A DNA stretch of 64,000 nt from Magnetospirillum sp. XM-1 (GTDB taxonomy: Bacteria > Pseudomonadota > Alphaproteobacteria > Rhodospirillales > Magnetospirillaceae), in NCBI RefSeq assembly GCF_001511835.1, contig NZ_LN997848.1:558001-622000 (forward strand), read 5' to 3'. This document shows positions 1 to 10,857 of this stretch, piece after piece. The position numbers and the translations under genes were made by a program. The notes under the pieces are model-generated. The model did no database searches, was not told where the DNA came from, and saw nothing but the letters and a program-made list of their open reading frames with translations. Within the stretch, counting starts at the first letter, position 1, and every line of letters starts with the position of its first letter.

Positions 1-444
1 GACGAGGACGGGCTGGCGCGCTTTCGCCGCGACCGCATCGGCATCGTCTTTCAGAGCTTTCACCTGATTCCCACCATGACGGCGCTGGAGAACGTGGCGG
101 TGCCACTCGAACTGGCCGGCCATGCCGATCCCTTCGGGGCGGCCCAGGAGGAGCTGGGCCGGGTCGGGCTGGGCAAGCGCCTGTCCCATTATCCCGGCCA
201 GCTGTCGGGCGGCGAGCAGCAGCGTGTCGCCCTGGCCCGCGCCTTCGTGATGCGCCCCACCCTGCTGCTGGCCGACGAGCCCACCGGCAACCTGGACGGG
301 GCCACGGGGCGCGCCGTGATGGATTTGCTGTTCGACCTGAACGCCCGCTTCGGCACCGCCTTGGTGCTGGTCACCCACGACGACCATCTGGCGGCGCGGT
401 GCGGAAGGGTGGTGCGGGTCGAGGACGGGAAGATCCGGTCATGA
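1..444 (+). CDS. ABC transporter ATP-binding protein (5' truncated by window)
   Basis: ATPase subunit of an ABC exporter of the LolD/YbbA/MacB class. The open frame runs from base 1 without a start, so the Walker A part lies outside the window. Visible in order: Q-loop (VFQSFHLIPT), signature motif LSGGEQQRVALARA, Walker B LLLADEPTGNLDG and the switch His in LVTHDD. It should power the FtsX-type permease that follows. Its stop overlaps an ATGA start of a small frame that leads into the permease, so coupled translation is likely. The transported substrate (lipid, lipoprotein or peptide) cannot be read from the sequence. Confidence 0.93.
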   Translation, partial: DEDGLARFRRDRIGIVFQSFHLIPTMTALENVAVPLELAGHADPFGAAQEELGRVGLGKRLSHYPGQLSGGEQQRVALARAFVMRPTLLLADEPTGNLDGATGRAVMDLLFDLNARFGTALVLVTHDDHLAARCGRVVRVEDGKIRS

Positions 445-572
445 GCGAGGCAAAGCCGAGCGCGGGCGCGTTGAGCGCCCCGGAGCGACGACGGAGCGCA
501 GCGGAGGAGGGAAGCGGAGGAGCCAAGCGTGCGGAGGCACGCACCCGGCGTTTGAGGGGCAATATGAAATGA
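441..572 (+). CDS. possible 43-aa linking ORF between ATPase and permease
   Basis: A short frame starts with ATGA overlapping the ATPase stop and ends with ATGA overlapping the permease start, filling the 124-bp spacer exactly. The peptide is rich in Arg, Ala, Glu and Ser and has no recognisable domain. It may be a translational coupler rather than a functional protein, or it may arise by chance in a GC-rich purine-heavy spacer that itself looks repetitive. Seen directly: the two 4-bp overlaps. Inferred: that it is translated. Confidence 0.3.
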   Translation: MSEAKPSAGALSAPERRRSAAEEGSGGAKRAEARTRRLRGNMK

Positions 573-3091
573 TCAAACTGGCCGCCACATTCGCCCGGCG
601 CGAGCTGCGCGGCGGGCTGAAGGGCTTCCGGGTGCTGGTGGCCTGCCTCGCCCTGGGCGTGGCGGCCATCGCCGGAGCCGGGTCGCTGCGCGCCGCCTTC
701 GACGCGGCGCTGGCCGAGGATGCCCGCGCCCTGCTGGGCGGCGATCTCGACATCCGCCAGACCCACCAGCCCTTCGAGGCGGACATGCTGGCGGCGCTGT
801 CCGGCCTGGGCCGGATCACCCGGGGCGTCGAGATGCGGGCCATGGTCCAGGTGGACGACAACGCCCGGCGCTCGCTGGTGGAGATGAAGGGCGTCGACGA
901 GGCCTATCCCCTGGTGGGGGCGCTGGAATTGGCCCCCTCCGTCTCATCACCCTTCGCCTTCCATGACGGCGAATGGGGCGCGGCCGCCGAAGGCAATCTG
1001 CTGGACCGCCTGGGGCTCAAGGTGGGCGACGCGGTGAAGGTCGGCGACGCCGTCTTACGCATCCGGGCGGTGATCGCCAAGGAGCCCGACCGGGTGGCCA
1101 CGGCGCTATCCTTCGGTCCCCGGCTGATGGTGGCCAACGGCGCGGTCGAGGCCACCGGGTTGATCCGCCCCGGTTCGCTGGTGCGCCATACCCTGCGTCT
1201 TCTGTTGCCCCCGGGAAACGACCCGGCGGCGGCCAAGGCCGATCTGGCCCGGCGCTTCCCCGAGTCCCCCTGGCAGGTGCGTGACGTGGCCGAGGCCTCG
1301 CCCGGGGTTGGGCGCTTCCTCGACACCATGGCCTCGTTCCTGTCCCTGGTGGGACTGACCGCCCTGCTGGTGGGCGGCATCGGCGTGGCCAACGCGGTGA
1401 AGGCCTATCTCGACGGCCGCATCGGCACCATCGCCACCCTGAAATGCCTGGGCGCGCCTTCGGGGCTGATCTTCACCACCTATTTCCTGCTGGTGGGCCT
1501 GCTGGCCGGGTTCGGCATCCTTCTCGGGCTGGCGGCGGGGGCCGCTTTGGTGCCGCTGGTGGCCGGGCTGGGGGCGGAGCGCATTCCCCTGGCGCTGAAG
1601 GTGGGGCTTTATTCCCGCCCGCTGGCGGTCGCCGCCGGGTTCGGGGCGCTGTCCGCCCTGGTCTTCACCCTGTGGCCCCTGGCCCGCGCCAAGGCGGTGC
1701 CCGCCGCGCTGCTGTTCCGCCGGCTGGTGGCGCCGGAAGCCGGGCCGGTGGGCAAGCCGATCTGGGCGGCCCTGATCCTGTCCGGCGGCGGGCTGGCGGC
1801 GCTGGCCGTGACGACCGCCGCCAACCGCCCCCTGGCCGCCTGGTTCGTGGTCGCGGCGGCCGCCACCCTGGTGCTGTTCCGCCTGCTGGCCGGAGGGCTG
1901 GCGCGGGCGGCTGCGGTGCTGGCGACGCGTCACGGCAAGGCGGCGGGGCCCACTTGGCGCATGGCCCTGGCCAACCTGCACCGCCCCGGCTCGGCGGTGG
2001 TGGGCATGGTGCTGTCGCTGGGCCTGGGGCTTTCGGTGCTGGTGACCATCGCCCTGGTGGAAGGCAACCTGGCCGCCCAGTTCGGCGAAAGGCTGCCCGA
2101 ACAGGCGCCGTCCTTCTACTTCATCGACGTGCAGCCCGATCAGGTGGACGAGCTGGAAAAGGTGGTGCGGGACACCGACCCGGCCGCAATCCTGTCCAAG
2201 GCCTCCATGGTCAGAGGCCGCATCTCCTCCATCGGCGGCGTGCCGGTGGGCCAAGCCAAGATCGCGCCCGAGGCGGAATGGGCGGCCAGGGGCGACCGCG
2301 GCCTGTCCTCGGCCGCCGCGCTGCCCGAAGGCACGCGGCTGGTTTCGGGCAAGTGGTGGGCCGGGGATTACCAGGGGCCGCCCTTAGCCTCGGTGGACGC
2401 CGCCGTGGCCAAGGGCTTCGGCCTCAAGGTCGGCGACCGTCTGGGCCTCAACGTGCTGGGCCGCGAGATCGAGGTGGAGGTGGCAAGCCTGCGCCAGATC
2501 GACTGGTCGAATCTGTCCATGAACTTCGCCTTCCTGCTGTCGCCCGGGGTTCTGGACGGCGCGCCGCATACCTATATCGCCACGCTGCGCACCCAACCGT
2601 CCATGGACGCGGTGGTGGAAAAGGCGGTGACGGATCGATTGCCCAATGTCTCCTCCATCCGGGTCAAGGAGGCGCTGGACGCGGTCAAGGCCATCATCGC
2701 CGAGGCCGATCTGGCGGTACGTCTGGCCGGTCTGATGACGCTGGCGGCCGGCGCCCTGGTGCTGGCCGGCGCGGTGATGGCCGGGCATCGCCGCCGGGTG
2801 TGGGAGGCGGTGGTGCTGAAAGTGGTGGGGGCGACGAGGGCGCAGCTGTGGCGGGCCCATCTGGCCGAATTCACCCTGATCGGGCTGGTCACCGGGCTGG
2901 CCGCCGCCCTGGTGGGCTCGCTGGCGGCGCGCGCCATCCTGATCCACGTCATGAAGACCGACTGGGTGTTCCTGCCCGGCGCCACCTTGCTGACGCTGGT
3001 CGCCTGCATGGCGGCCTCGCTGCTGGCAGGTTTCATCGGGACCTGGCAGGCCCTTGGGGCTAAGACCGCCCCATTACTAAGGAATGAATGA
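569..3091 (+). CDS. FtsX-like ABC transporter permease (YbbP type)
   Basis: An 840-residue permease with an N-terminal membrane anchor near residues 20-45, a large extracytoplasmic domain, a cluster of membrane segments from about 255 to 475, a second periplasmic stretch, and a final FtsX domain of three helices near 715-835. This duplicated FtsX layout is typical of YbbP-like permeases that act with LolD-like ATPases in envelope lipid or protein export. It lies directly downstream of such an ATPase and forms a unit with it. The start ATGATCAAACTG is chosen because it overlaps the preceding small frame. The substrate is unknown. Confidence 0.9.
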   Translation: MIKLAATFARRELRGGLKGFRVLVACLALGVAAIAGAGSLRAAFDAALAEDARALLGGDLDIRQTHQPFEADMLAALSGLGRITRGVEMRAMVQVDDNARRSLVEMKGVDEAYPLVGALELAPSVSSPFAFHDGEWGAAAEGNLLDRLGLKVGDAVKVGDAVLRIRAVIAKEPDRVATALSFGPRLMVANGAVEATGLIRPGSLVRHTLRLLLPPGNDPAAAKADLARRFPESPWQVRDVAEASPGVGRFLDTMASFLSLVGLTALLVGGIGVANAVKAYLDGRIGTIATLKCLGAPSGLIFTTYFLLVGLLAGFGILLGLAAGAALVPLVAGLGAERIPLALKVGLYSRPLAVAAGFGALSALVFTLWPLARAKAVPAALLFRRLVAPEAGPVGKPIWAALILSGGGLAALAVTTAANRPLAAWFVVAAAATLVLFRLLAGGLARAAAVLATRHGKAAGPTWRMALANLHRPGSAVVGMVLSLGLGLSVLVTIALVEGNLAAQFGERLPEQAPSFYFIDVQPDQVDELEKVVRDTDPAAILSKASMVRGRISSIGGVPVGQAKIAPEAEWAARGDRGLSSAAALPEGTRLVSGKWWAGDYQGPPLASVDAAVAKGFGLKVGDRLGLNVLGREIEVEVASLRQIDWSNLSMNFAFLLSPGVLDGAPHTYIATLRTQPSMDAVVEKAVTDRLPNVSSIRVKEALDAVKAIIAEADLAVRLAGLMTLAAGALVLAGAVMAGHRRRVWEAVVLKVVGATRAQLWRAHLAEFTLIGLVTGLAAALVGSLAARAILIHVMKTDWVFLPGATLLTLVACMAASLLAGFIGTWQALGAKTAPLLRNE

Positions 3092-3103
3092 AATCCGTGT
3101 AAC

Positions 3104-3131
3104 TTGATTCTTTCCGGAAGTCCCTCATATT
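3104..3131 (+). promoter_or_regulatory. possible sigma70 promoter for Bax inhibitor-1 gene
   Basis: TTGATT (3104-3109), a 16-bp spacer and CATATT (3126-3131) lie in a less GC-rich gap about 40 bp ahead of the next start. Consensus match is moderate and no start site is known. Confidence 0.4.
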
Positions 3132-3168
3132 GGTGTTCAGGTTCAACTGAGTGTTCAAAGGAACGACC

Positions 3169-3891
3169 ATGGCTTTCGGAACAGACCGCAGATATATGAG
3201 TGCCGCCCAGGCGGAGGCTGCTCAGATCGACGTTGGTCTGCGGCAGTACATGCTGAGCGTGTACAACTACATGGCCTCGGCCCTGGCTCTTACCGGCATC
3301 GTCGCCTGGGTGATCGCCAGCGTCCCCGCGCTCACCGCCATCGCCGTCTACTCGCCGCTCAAGTGGGTGTTCATGCTGGCCCCGCTGGGTCTGGTGTTCT
3401 TCCTGGGCGCCAGGATCGACAGCATGCGCGCCTCGACCGCCTCGACCCTGTTCTGGGTCTATGCCGGCCTGATGGGCGCTTCGCTGGCCTCGGTGTTCCT
3501 GGTGTTCACCGGCGCGTCGGTGGCCCGGGTGTTCTTCATCTCGGCGGCTGCCTTCGCGGGCTTGAGCCTCTATGGCTACACCACCAAGAAGGACCTGTCG
3601 GGCTTCGGCAGCTTCCTGATCATGGGCGTGTGGGGCCTCCTGATCGCAGGCATCGTCAACATCTTCCTCGCCAGCCCCATGCTGCACTTCGTGATGAGCG
3701 CCGCCGGCGTGCTGATCTTCGCGGGTCTCACCGCCTACGACACCCAGAACATCAAGCAGATGTACTGGGAGGGCGACCACTCCGAGATCGCCCAGAAGAA
3801 GGCGGTGTTCGGCGCCCTGCAGCTCTACATGGACTTCATCAACCTGTTCATGTTCCTGCTGCAGTTCATGGGCGTGCGCCGCGACGAGTAG
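3169..3891 (+). CDS. Bax inhibitor-1 / YccA family membrane protein
   Basis: A 240-residue protein with seven predicted membrane helices from about residue 25 to the C-terminus, ending in the family's usual pattern of a helix with YMDFINLFMFLLQF and a short charged tail. BI-1 family proteins (YbhL, YccA) are inner-membrane proteins; some modulate FtsH proteolysis or calcium leak. ATG at 3169 is preferred to an upstream in-frame GTG because AAGGA lies about 7 bases before it. It is a single-gene unit with a promoter-like site upstream and a strong terminator downstream. Confidence 0.93.
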   Translation: MAFGTDRRYMSAAQAEAAQIDVGLRQYMLSVYNYMASALALTGIVAWVIASVPALTAIAVYSPLKWVFMLAPLGLVFFLGARIDSMRASTASTLFWVYAGLMGASLASVFLVFTGASVARVFFISAAAFAGLSLYGYTTKKDLSGFGSFLIMGVWGLLIAGIVNIFLASPMLHFVMSAAGVLIFAGLTAYDTQNIKQMYWEGDHSEIAQKKAVFGALQLYMDFINLFMFLLQFMGVRRDE

Positions 3892-3918
3892 TCGCGAGCG
3901 TCCCGATGGAACGAACGA

Positions 3919-3945
3919 GCCCGCCCCGAAAGGGGCGGGCTTTTT
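3919..3945 (+). terminator. intrinsic terminator after Bax inhibitor-1 gene
   Basis: A perfect 9-bp stem GCCCGCCCC / GGGGCGGGC with a GAAA tetraloop is followed directly by TTTTT. It lies 28 bp after the stop codon. Confidence 0.93.
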
Positions 3946-4009
3946 CGTGGGCGGTGGGGCTTTCTGCTTCCTCGCTCGTCGTTCCGGTCTGGAGCCTCAA
4001 ACCATAACC

Positions 4010-4038
4010 GTCATGGCCGGGTCGAGCCCGGCCATGAC
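4010..4038. repeat. dispersed palindrome, family A (ATGGCCGGG...CCCGGCCAT)
   Basis: GTCATGGCCGGG and CCCGGCCATGAC form an inverted repeat around a TCGAG centre. Near-identical units occur at 15728-15790 and 25467-25565, always between genes. This is an interspersed palindromic element of the kind common in alphaproteobacteria. Confidence 0.75.
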
Positions 4039-4081
4039 GCAATGAGGTGGTTCGGATTCAACGCAGGCCGCTCTGAACAGC

Positions 4082-4876
4082 TCAACTCAATTCCGGCACC
4101 ACCAGATCGCGATAGGCGTGCCAGCTGGCGTGTCCCGCCACCGGCAGGGCGATCACCAGGCCCACCAGCCCGAGGGCGAGGCCGAGCCCGGTGATCCCGG
4201 CCAGCAGGGCGGCCCACAGCAGCATGGGGCCGGGATTGCGGGCCACCGCCATGACCGACAGCGCCGCGCCGGCGAAGAAATCAGTGCGCCGGTCCAGCAT
4301 GGCGGGCAGGGTCACCACGTTGGTGGCGAAGGCCAGGGTGGCCAGCGCGCCGCCGAAGATGGTGCTGGTGACGATGAAGGCGATTCCGTCCAGGGTGGGC
4401 AGCACGTCGAGCAGCGAACGCCAGTCGGTGGGCTGGTTGGGCAGGCAGACGGCGAAGATGATCACCGCCAGACGGGCCCAGATCATCAGATAGAGCATGT
4501 AGATCAGCCCGGCGGTCATCATGTGGAAGCGGTTGGGCCGCCAGCAGAGAAGGATCGGCCGCCATTCCAGGGGCTCGCCCCGTTCGAGGCGCCGCGAAAT
4601 CTCGTAAAGGCCGAGCGCCAGCAGCGGCGCCACGAGCATGAAGCCCTCGACCAGGGGGGTGATCAGGTATTCCATCCCGGCCAGGGCCAGCCCGCCGGTA
4701 AGCAGAAGCCCGGCCGCCACGAAGGTCGCGCCGTAGAGCAGGCTGAGGCGGGCGGCGGCCCGCATGTCGCGCCAGCCGGCGGCCACCCAGCCCAGCACCT
4801 GGGCCATGGTGACGGCGCGGACCTTTTCCTGCCGGACGGGAGCGGCCTGGGATGAAGCGGTGTCGGTGACGGCCAT
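4082..4876 (-). CDS. DUF2189 integral membrane protein
   Basis: A 264-residue protein with a short polar N-terminus and about six membrane helices. The stretch LGWVAAGWRDM, then an aliphatic helix, then GFMLVAPLLALGLYEISRRLE matches the DUF2189 family signature (predicted integral membrane proteins, role unknown). A strong purine-rich ribosome site (AGGAAAGGGGAGG) precedes ATG at 4876. It stands alone between the terminator of the Bax inhibitor gene and typA. Confidence 0.88.
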   Translation of the reverse strand: MAVTDTASSQAAPVRQEKVRAVTMAQVLGWVAAGWRDMRAAARLSLLYGATFVAAGLLLTGGLALAGMEYLITPLVEGFMLVAPLLALGLYEISRRLERGEPLEWRPILLCWRPNRFHMMTAGLIYMLYLMIWARLAVIIFAVCLPNQPTDWRSLLDVLPTLDGIAFIVTSTIFGGALATLAFATNVVTLPAMLDRRTDFFAGAALSVMAVARNPGPMLLWAALLAGITGLGLALGLVGLVIALPVAGHASWHAYRDLVVPELS

Positions 4877-5010
4877 GGGCGGCCTCCCCTTTCCTGGGAC
4901 CTGATCAGGGTCATATGGGAAGGGGACGGCGGGGCAGACAAGGGGGCAGGCGAAGGCCTATATCCCTCGTGAAACCGCCCCGGCATTTCTGTCGGGGCGG
5001 TTCCGTCTCA

Positions 5011-6831
<1,821 letters not shown>

Positions 6832-6842
6832 GGGACTCGTTC

Positions 6843-7859
6843 TTACCGGAGATTTTCGAAGATATGGGGGCCCAGCTTGGCGCGGGCCAGGTCCTTGAGC
6901 GAACGCTCGGGCCTTGCGCCGTAATGGGAGATGATCTCGCCGGCGGCGATGCCGCCCAGCATGGCGCAGGTGGCGAGGTCACGCCCCTGGGTGAAGCCGA
7001 ACAGGAAGCCGGCGGCGTAAAGGTCGCCCGCGCCGGTGGTGTCCACCAGCTGGTCGATGTCGTCGGCGCCGACCACGTGGACGTCGTCCTCGGTGACCAC
7101 CACCGAGCCCTTCTCGCCCCGCGTCACGGCGGCGACGCGGCAATGGCCGCGCACGGCGCGCACCGCGTCGTCGAAGGAGGTGGTCTCGTAGAGGCTCATC
7201 AGCTCGGCCTCGTTGGCGAACAGGATGTCCACGTGGCCCGACACCAGATCCAGGAAGGCGTCGCGGTGACGGTCGACGCAGAAGGGATCGGACAGCGACA
7301 GCGACACCAGGCGACCGGCGCCGTGGGCGGTGGTGGCGGCCTTGAGGAAGGCGCGCTTGGCCTCGGGCGGATCGTAGAGGTAGCCCTCGAGATAGGTGAT
7401 CTCGGCGCCGGCGATCAGGCCGGTATCCACGTCGTCGGGTCCCAGTTCCACGCAGGCGCCCAGATAGGTCAGCATGGTGCGCTGGGCGTCGGGGGTGACC
7501 AGCACGAAGCAGCGCGCCGTGGACGGGCCGCCGTCGGCGGCGGGCGTCTCGAAATGGACGCCGGAATTGCGGATGTCGTGGCGGAAGACCTGGCCCAACT
7601 GGTCGCTCTTGACCTTGCCCACATAGGCGGCGCGGCCGCCCAAGGCGGCAATGCCGGCGATGGTGTTGGCGGCCGAACCGCCCGAGCATTCGATGCCGGG
7701 GGGAAGCTGGGCGTAGATGGACTCGGCCTGTTCGGCGTCGATCAGGGTCATCACGCCCTTGGTCAGGCCAAGTCGGTGCAGCAGCAGGTCGTCGGCATGC
7801 ACCAGTACATCAACGATCGCGTTGCCGATGCCGGCGACGTGAATGGTCTTGTCCGCCAT
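6843..7859 (-). CDS. adenosine kinase (PfkB family)
   Basis: A 338-residue sugar/nucleoside kinase that phosphorylates adenosine to AMP. The N-terminus has [11 protein letters not shown] and [12 protein letters not shown], and the PfkB C-terminal signature [16 protein letters not shown] contains the catalytic Asp of the anion hole. The start [10 protein letters not shown] at 7859 fits the family N-terminus; the open frame upstream to 8114 has no family similarity. It is the first gene of a pair with typA. Confidence 0.93.
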   Translation of the reverse strand: MADKTIHVAGIGNAIVDVLVHADDLLLHRLGLTKGVMTLIDAEQAESIYAQLPPGIECSGGSAANTIAGIAALGGRAAYVGKVKSDQLGQVFRHDIRNSGVHFETPAADGGPSTARCFVLVTPDAQRTMLTYLGACVELGPDDVDTGLIAGAEITYLEGYLYDPPEAKRAFLKAATTAHGAGRLVSLSLSDPFCVDRHRDAFLDLVSGHVDILFANEAELMSLYETTSFDDAVRAVRGHCRVAAVTRGEKGSVVVTEDDVHVVGADDIDQLVDTTGAGDLYAAGFLFGFTQGRDLATCAMLGGIAAGEIISHYGARPERSLKDLARAKLGPHIFENLR

Positions 7860-8049
7860 GGTCAGATACGGGCCTTCTCGCAAGGAAAGTCTGTGCCCCG
7901 GGCGCGGGCCGCGCGGTTTGTCGGGGGCATTTTGCGGCGCAGTATAGCCATGGGGCCGCCATAAACAACAAAAACCGCCTTGACACTTGGCGAGACGGGC
8001 CATGCGTGCTTGAATCCCAGGCCGTGCCGCCGCTTTGCCCAGGGGTTCC

Positions 8050-8724
8050 ATGACCATTCCCGCCGCTCTCCTGAAGGCCTTCGCCCAACTGGGCGACCCG
8101 CGCCTGCGCCGCATCCTGGGATTGGGAGTGGCGGCGGCGCTGGCCTGCTGGATCGGTCTGGCGCTGGGCGCCTCGGCCCTGCTGCGCCAAATTCATCTGT
8201 TCGAGAACACCCTGGCCGACATGAGCGCCGGGGTGGTGCTGGGCATCACCGCGCTGCTGCTGCCCATCCTGTTCTTCTCGGCGCTGGCCACCTTCGTCAT
8301 GAGCTTCTGGCTGGATGATGTCGCCGACATCGTCGAGGCGGAGCACTATCCCCAGCTGGGTCCGGCCCGCGAGATGGGGTGGGCCGAGATCCTGCGCCTG
8401 TCCACCCGCTTCCTGCTGGTCATGGGGCTGATCACCCTGGTGGCGGCGCCGTTCTATCTGGCGCTGCTGTTCCTGGGCTTCGGCATCATCCTCAACTACG
8501 CGGTCAACGGTTACCTGCTGGGCCGCGAATATTTCGAGGTGGTGGCGGCCCGGCGGATGGAGCCCGATTCCATGCGCATGGTGTTTGGCAACAATCTCGG
8601 GCGGCTGTGGCTGTGCGGGGCGGCCATCAACCTGCTGTTCCAGATTCCGCTCTTGAACCTTACCGCGCCGGTGGTGGCCACCGCCTTCATGGTCCACATC
8701 TTCCAGTCCCTGAGGAAAGAATGA
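8050..8724 (+). CDS. EI24 domain (CysZ-like) membrane protein
   Basis: A 224-residue membrane protein with four to six helices. The pattern ILNYAVNGYLLGREYFEVVAARR is characteristic of the EI24/CysZ family; CysZ proteins are sulfate channels, but many alphaproteobacterial members are unassigned. ATG at 8050 follows AGGGG at a short spacing; an in-frame TTG at 8035 is a weaker alternative. Its stop overlaps the start of the following lipoprotein gene (ATGA), implying coupling. Confidence 0.82.
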   Translation: MTIPAALLKAFAQLGDPRLRRILGLGVAAALACWIGLALGASALLRQIHLFENTLADMSAGVVLGITALLLPILFFSALATFVMSFWLDDVADIVEAEHYPQLGPAREMGWAEILRLSTRFLLVMGLITLVAAPFYLALLFLGFGIILNYAVNGYLLGREYFEVVAARRMEPDSMRMVFGNNLGRLWLCGAAINLLFQIPLLNLTAPVVATAFMVHIFQSLRKE

Positions 8725-9140
8725 TCAAGCGCTTCGCCTCCCTTTCGCTTCTGCTCCTGGTGGTCGCCTGCAACGGGGCGGGCGGCTCGGCCACGGGCGG
8801 CGGCCCGGCGACCACCGTCTCGGGGGCGGAGAATGAGGAGCAACTGGCGCTGATGAGCCCACCGGCCCCGGGCACCATGGCGCCCGCCGCGCTGAAGGGG
8901 ATGAGCGCCGGCGCCATCCGGCACGCGCTCGGCAAGCCCGGCTTCGTGCGCCGCGATCCCCCGGCCGAGATCTGGCAGTACCGGGTCAAGGTCTGCACCC
9001 TGGACCTGTTCCTCTATGAAGAGAGGGGGCGCATGGTGGTGGCCCATTACGCGGTGCGCGCGCCCAACGGCGGCTTCATGGGCGACGTGGCCTGCCTGGA
9101 CGAGGTCCTGGCCCGGCGCGACGGCCCGCCCACCAGCTGA
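8721..9140 (+). CDS. small lipoprotein of unknown function
   Basis: 139 residues. A lipoprotein signal peptide (MIKRF, a run of Leu/Val, then LVVAC) gives a lipobox with Cys at residue 17. The mature part has a low-complexity Gly/Ala/Thr stretch and then a small domain containing GMSAGAIRHALGKPGFVRRD and a YRVKVCTLDLFLYE core. This resembles SmpA/OmlA-type small outer-membrane lipoprotein folds, but I cannot assign it. Its start overlaps the EI24 gene by 4 bp. Confidence 0.75.
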   Translation: MIKRFASLSLLLLVVACNGAGGSATGGGPATTVSGAENEEQLALMSPPAPGTMAPAALKGMSAGAIRHALGKPGFVRRDPPAEIWQYRVKVCTLDLFLYEERGRMVVAHYAVRAPNGGFMGDVACLDEVLARRDGPPTS

Positions 9141-9168
9141 AATATCTCATAACGGCAGAAACGACTCC

Positions 9169-9196
9169 GGGGTGCCTCTCTCGCGAGAGGCACCCC
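9169..9196. terminator. perfect palindrome between convergent genes
   Basis: A 12-bp stem GGGGTGCCTCTC / GAGAGGCACCCC with a 4-base centre sits between the lipoprotein gene and irr, which converge. There is no clear T-run on either side, so a bidirectional stop is inferred rather than shown. Confidence 0.45.
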
Positions 9197-9244
9197 GGGG
9201 CCGGTTCGTTCCCTTGGAGATGAGGGAACCGTAAACGTGTAGCC

Positions 9245-9664
9245 TCAGCCGTCCACCCGGACGATCACTTCCACGCGGCTGATGTTGAAGCCCTCGGGGG
9301 CGTCGGGCACCTTGGCCACGGCGATCAGGTCGGCGGGGATGTCGCACAGCTTACCGCTCTTCTCGTAGAAGAAGTGGTGGTGGTCGCTGGTGTTGGTGTC
9401 GAAGTAGCTGCGGCCCGCATCCACCACGATCTCGCGCAGCAGACCGGCGTCGGTGAACTGGTGCAGCGTGTTGTAGACGGTAGCCAGCGAGACCCGGATG
9501 CTGGACGACAGCGCCTCGGTATGCAGCTGCTCGGCCGAGATGTGGCGGTCGCCGCCGTCGAACAGCAGGCGGGCCAGGGCCAGACGCTGGCGGGTGGGAC
9601 GCAGACCCACGGCGCGGAGCCGGTCCAGGGCGTGGCTGTAGGGGCGAACGGTGATCATGGTCAT
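9245..9664 (-). CDS. irr: Fur family regulator, Irr type
   Basis: A 139-residue Fur-superfamily repressor/activator of iron and haem genes. The N-terminal winged helix contains GLRPTRQRLALARLLF and VSLATVYNTLHQFTDAGLLRE. The metal region has NTSDHHHFFYEKSGKLCDIP, the triple-His arrangement seen in rhizobial Irr proteins; the CxxC zinc pairs of classical Fur are absent. Length and His cluster favour Irr over Fur, Mur or PerR. The AT-rich 115 bp upstream is the likely promoter. Confidence 0.85.
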   Translation of the reverse strand: MTMITVRPYSHALDRLRAVGLRPTRQRLALARLLFDGGDRHISAEQLHTEALSSSIRVSLATVYNTLHQFTDAGLLREIVVDAGRSYFDTNTSDHHHFFYEKSGKLCDIPADLIAVAKVPDAPEGFNISRVEVIVRVDG

Positions 9665-9785
9665 GGTGGCAACCGCCCTTTCCGGGGGGAGTGGAATTGA
9701 TCTATCTCAACGCTAACATAGAGTTCTTCGAAAGATAAAGTCCCATAGAGCCAATTTTTTTGGGAATTAGGGCTTTAGTATTATG
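9665..9785 (-). promoter_or_regulatory. AT-rich irr upstream region
   Basis: This gap is much richer in A/T than its surroundings. It contains the near-palindrome GTTCTTCGAAAGAT around TTCGAA and a run of seven T (9756-9762). Autoregulation of irr is common, so an operator here is plausible, but no exact iron control element was recognised. Confidence 0.35.
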
Positions 9786-9818
9786 AACTTAGCCGAAATC
9801 GCCATTTCCCATACATGG

Positions 9819-10244
9819 TTACGCCCGGCACGCGTTTCCATAGGCTTCGATGCGGCTGCGCAGCGGTTCGGGAATGGGCACCGCCTTGGATTGGGCGAAG
9901 TCGGTGATGCAGGCGACGTAGCGGGCGCGGAAGTGGACGGTTCCCTCTGCCGCCACCCCTTCTATCTCGAAATTGATGCTCGACGTCCCGACCTTGGTGA
10001 CCAGCACCCGCACCGACAGTTCCAGGCCGGGGGGCATGGGGACCAGATAGTCGCATTCGGCGTGGACGGTGGGCGAGCCCATGTTGTCGCGGCGGTTCAT
10101 GGTCGGCCAGTCGGCGCCCATGGGGCCGGCGTACCAGCGTTCGATGGCTTCGGTGCAGTAGTCGAAGACGCGCGGGGTGTAAAGGATGCCCGCCGGGTCG
10201 CAATCGCCCCAGCTCACCCGCCTGGTCACGGCAAACACGCTCAT
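9819..10244 (-). CDS. acyl-CoA thioesterase (4-hydroxybenzoyl-CoA thioesterase-like, hot-dog fold)
   Basis: A 141-residue single hot-dog domain. The N-terminal motif VSWGDCDPAGILYTPRVFDY holds the Asp used as catalytic residue in 4HBT-type thioesterases. Members hydrolyse aromatic or fatty acyl-CoA esters; this one's substrate is not determined. It lies on the same strand as the phosphoribosyltransferase gene upstream (62 bp) and irr downstream, but nothing links their functions. Confidence 0.88.
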   Translation of the reverse strand: MSVFAVTRRVSWGDCDPAGILYTPRVFDYCTEAIERWYAGPMGADWPTMNRRDNMGSPTVHAECDYLVPMPPGLELSVRVLVTKVGTSSINFEIEGVAAEGTVHFRARYVACITDFAQSKAVPIPEPLRSRIEAYGNACRA

Positions 10245-10306
10245 GGGGCTCGGCCTTCCGGAAATCGGTATCGGAGTGCCGATTATTCATATCCCCGGCC
10301 GGCGGG

Positions 10307-10762
10307 TCAAACCCGTTCGGTGACCTCCCAGGGGAAGATCAGCCAGGTTTCCTGCTCCACGTCGTCCACATAGGTGTCGACCATGGGTCTGCCTGCGGGC
10401 TTGGCGTAAAGCGTGGCGTAGTGGCCGCCGGGCAGCATGTCGCGCACCGCCTGGGCGGTGCGTCCGGTGTCGACCAGATCGTCCACCACCAGCCAGCCGG
10501 TCCCGTCGCCCTGCACGCGCTTCAAGACCTCCAGGTCGTGGCGGGTGCTTTCGTCGTAGCCGGCGATGCACACGGTGTCCACCTGGCGGATATCCAGCTC
10601 CAGGGCCAGGATGGCGGCGGGAACCAGCCCGCCGCGGGCGATGGCGATGATGCCGGCGAACGGCCCCTTGGCCTTCAGGCTTTGGGCCAATTGGCGCGAA
10701 ACGGCGTGTATCTCCTCCCACGACAGGGGGCGGGTGCGGGAAAACGAGGGGTCCAGATCCAT
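10307..10762 (-). CDS. gpt: xanthine phosphoribosyltransferase
   Basis: 151 residues. A type I phosphoribosyltransferase that salvages xanthine or guanine using PRPP. The PRPP-binding loop is LVVDDLVDTGRTA, preceded by a flexible hood region and followed by YAKPAGRPMVDTYVDDVEQETWLIFPWE, which is typical of Gpt. ATG at 10762 (MDLDPSFSRT) is the family-like start; the frame upstream overlaps the divergent gene region. It is transcribed away from the gamma-glutamyltransferase gene. Confidence 0.88.
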   Translation of the reverse strand: MDLDPSFSRTRPLSWEEIHAVSRQLAQSLKAKGPFAGIIAIARGGLVPAAILALELDIRQVDTVCIAGYDESTRHDLEVLKRVQGDGTGWLVVDDLVDTGRTAQAVRDMLPGGHYATLYAKPAGRPMVDTYVDDVEQETWLIFPWEVTERV

Positions 10763-10857
10763 GGAGTGCGGGCCGAGTGCTGATGAATGGTATCGCCACT
10801 CTGGACGGCGGGCGGCATTTTCGCAACAATCGCCCTGCCACAAAAGGACCCCGCCCG

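Noticed and set aside
1444..3063. 539-codon frame within the permease gene
   Set aside because: Overlaps the FtsX permease in another frame; Gly/Arg-rich shadow.
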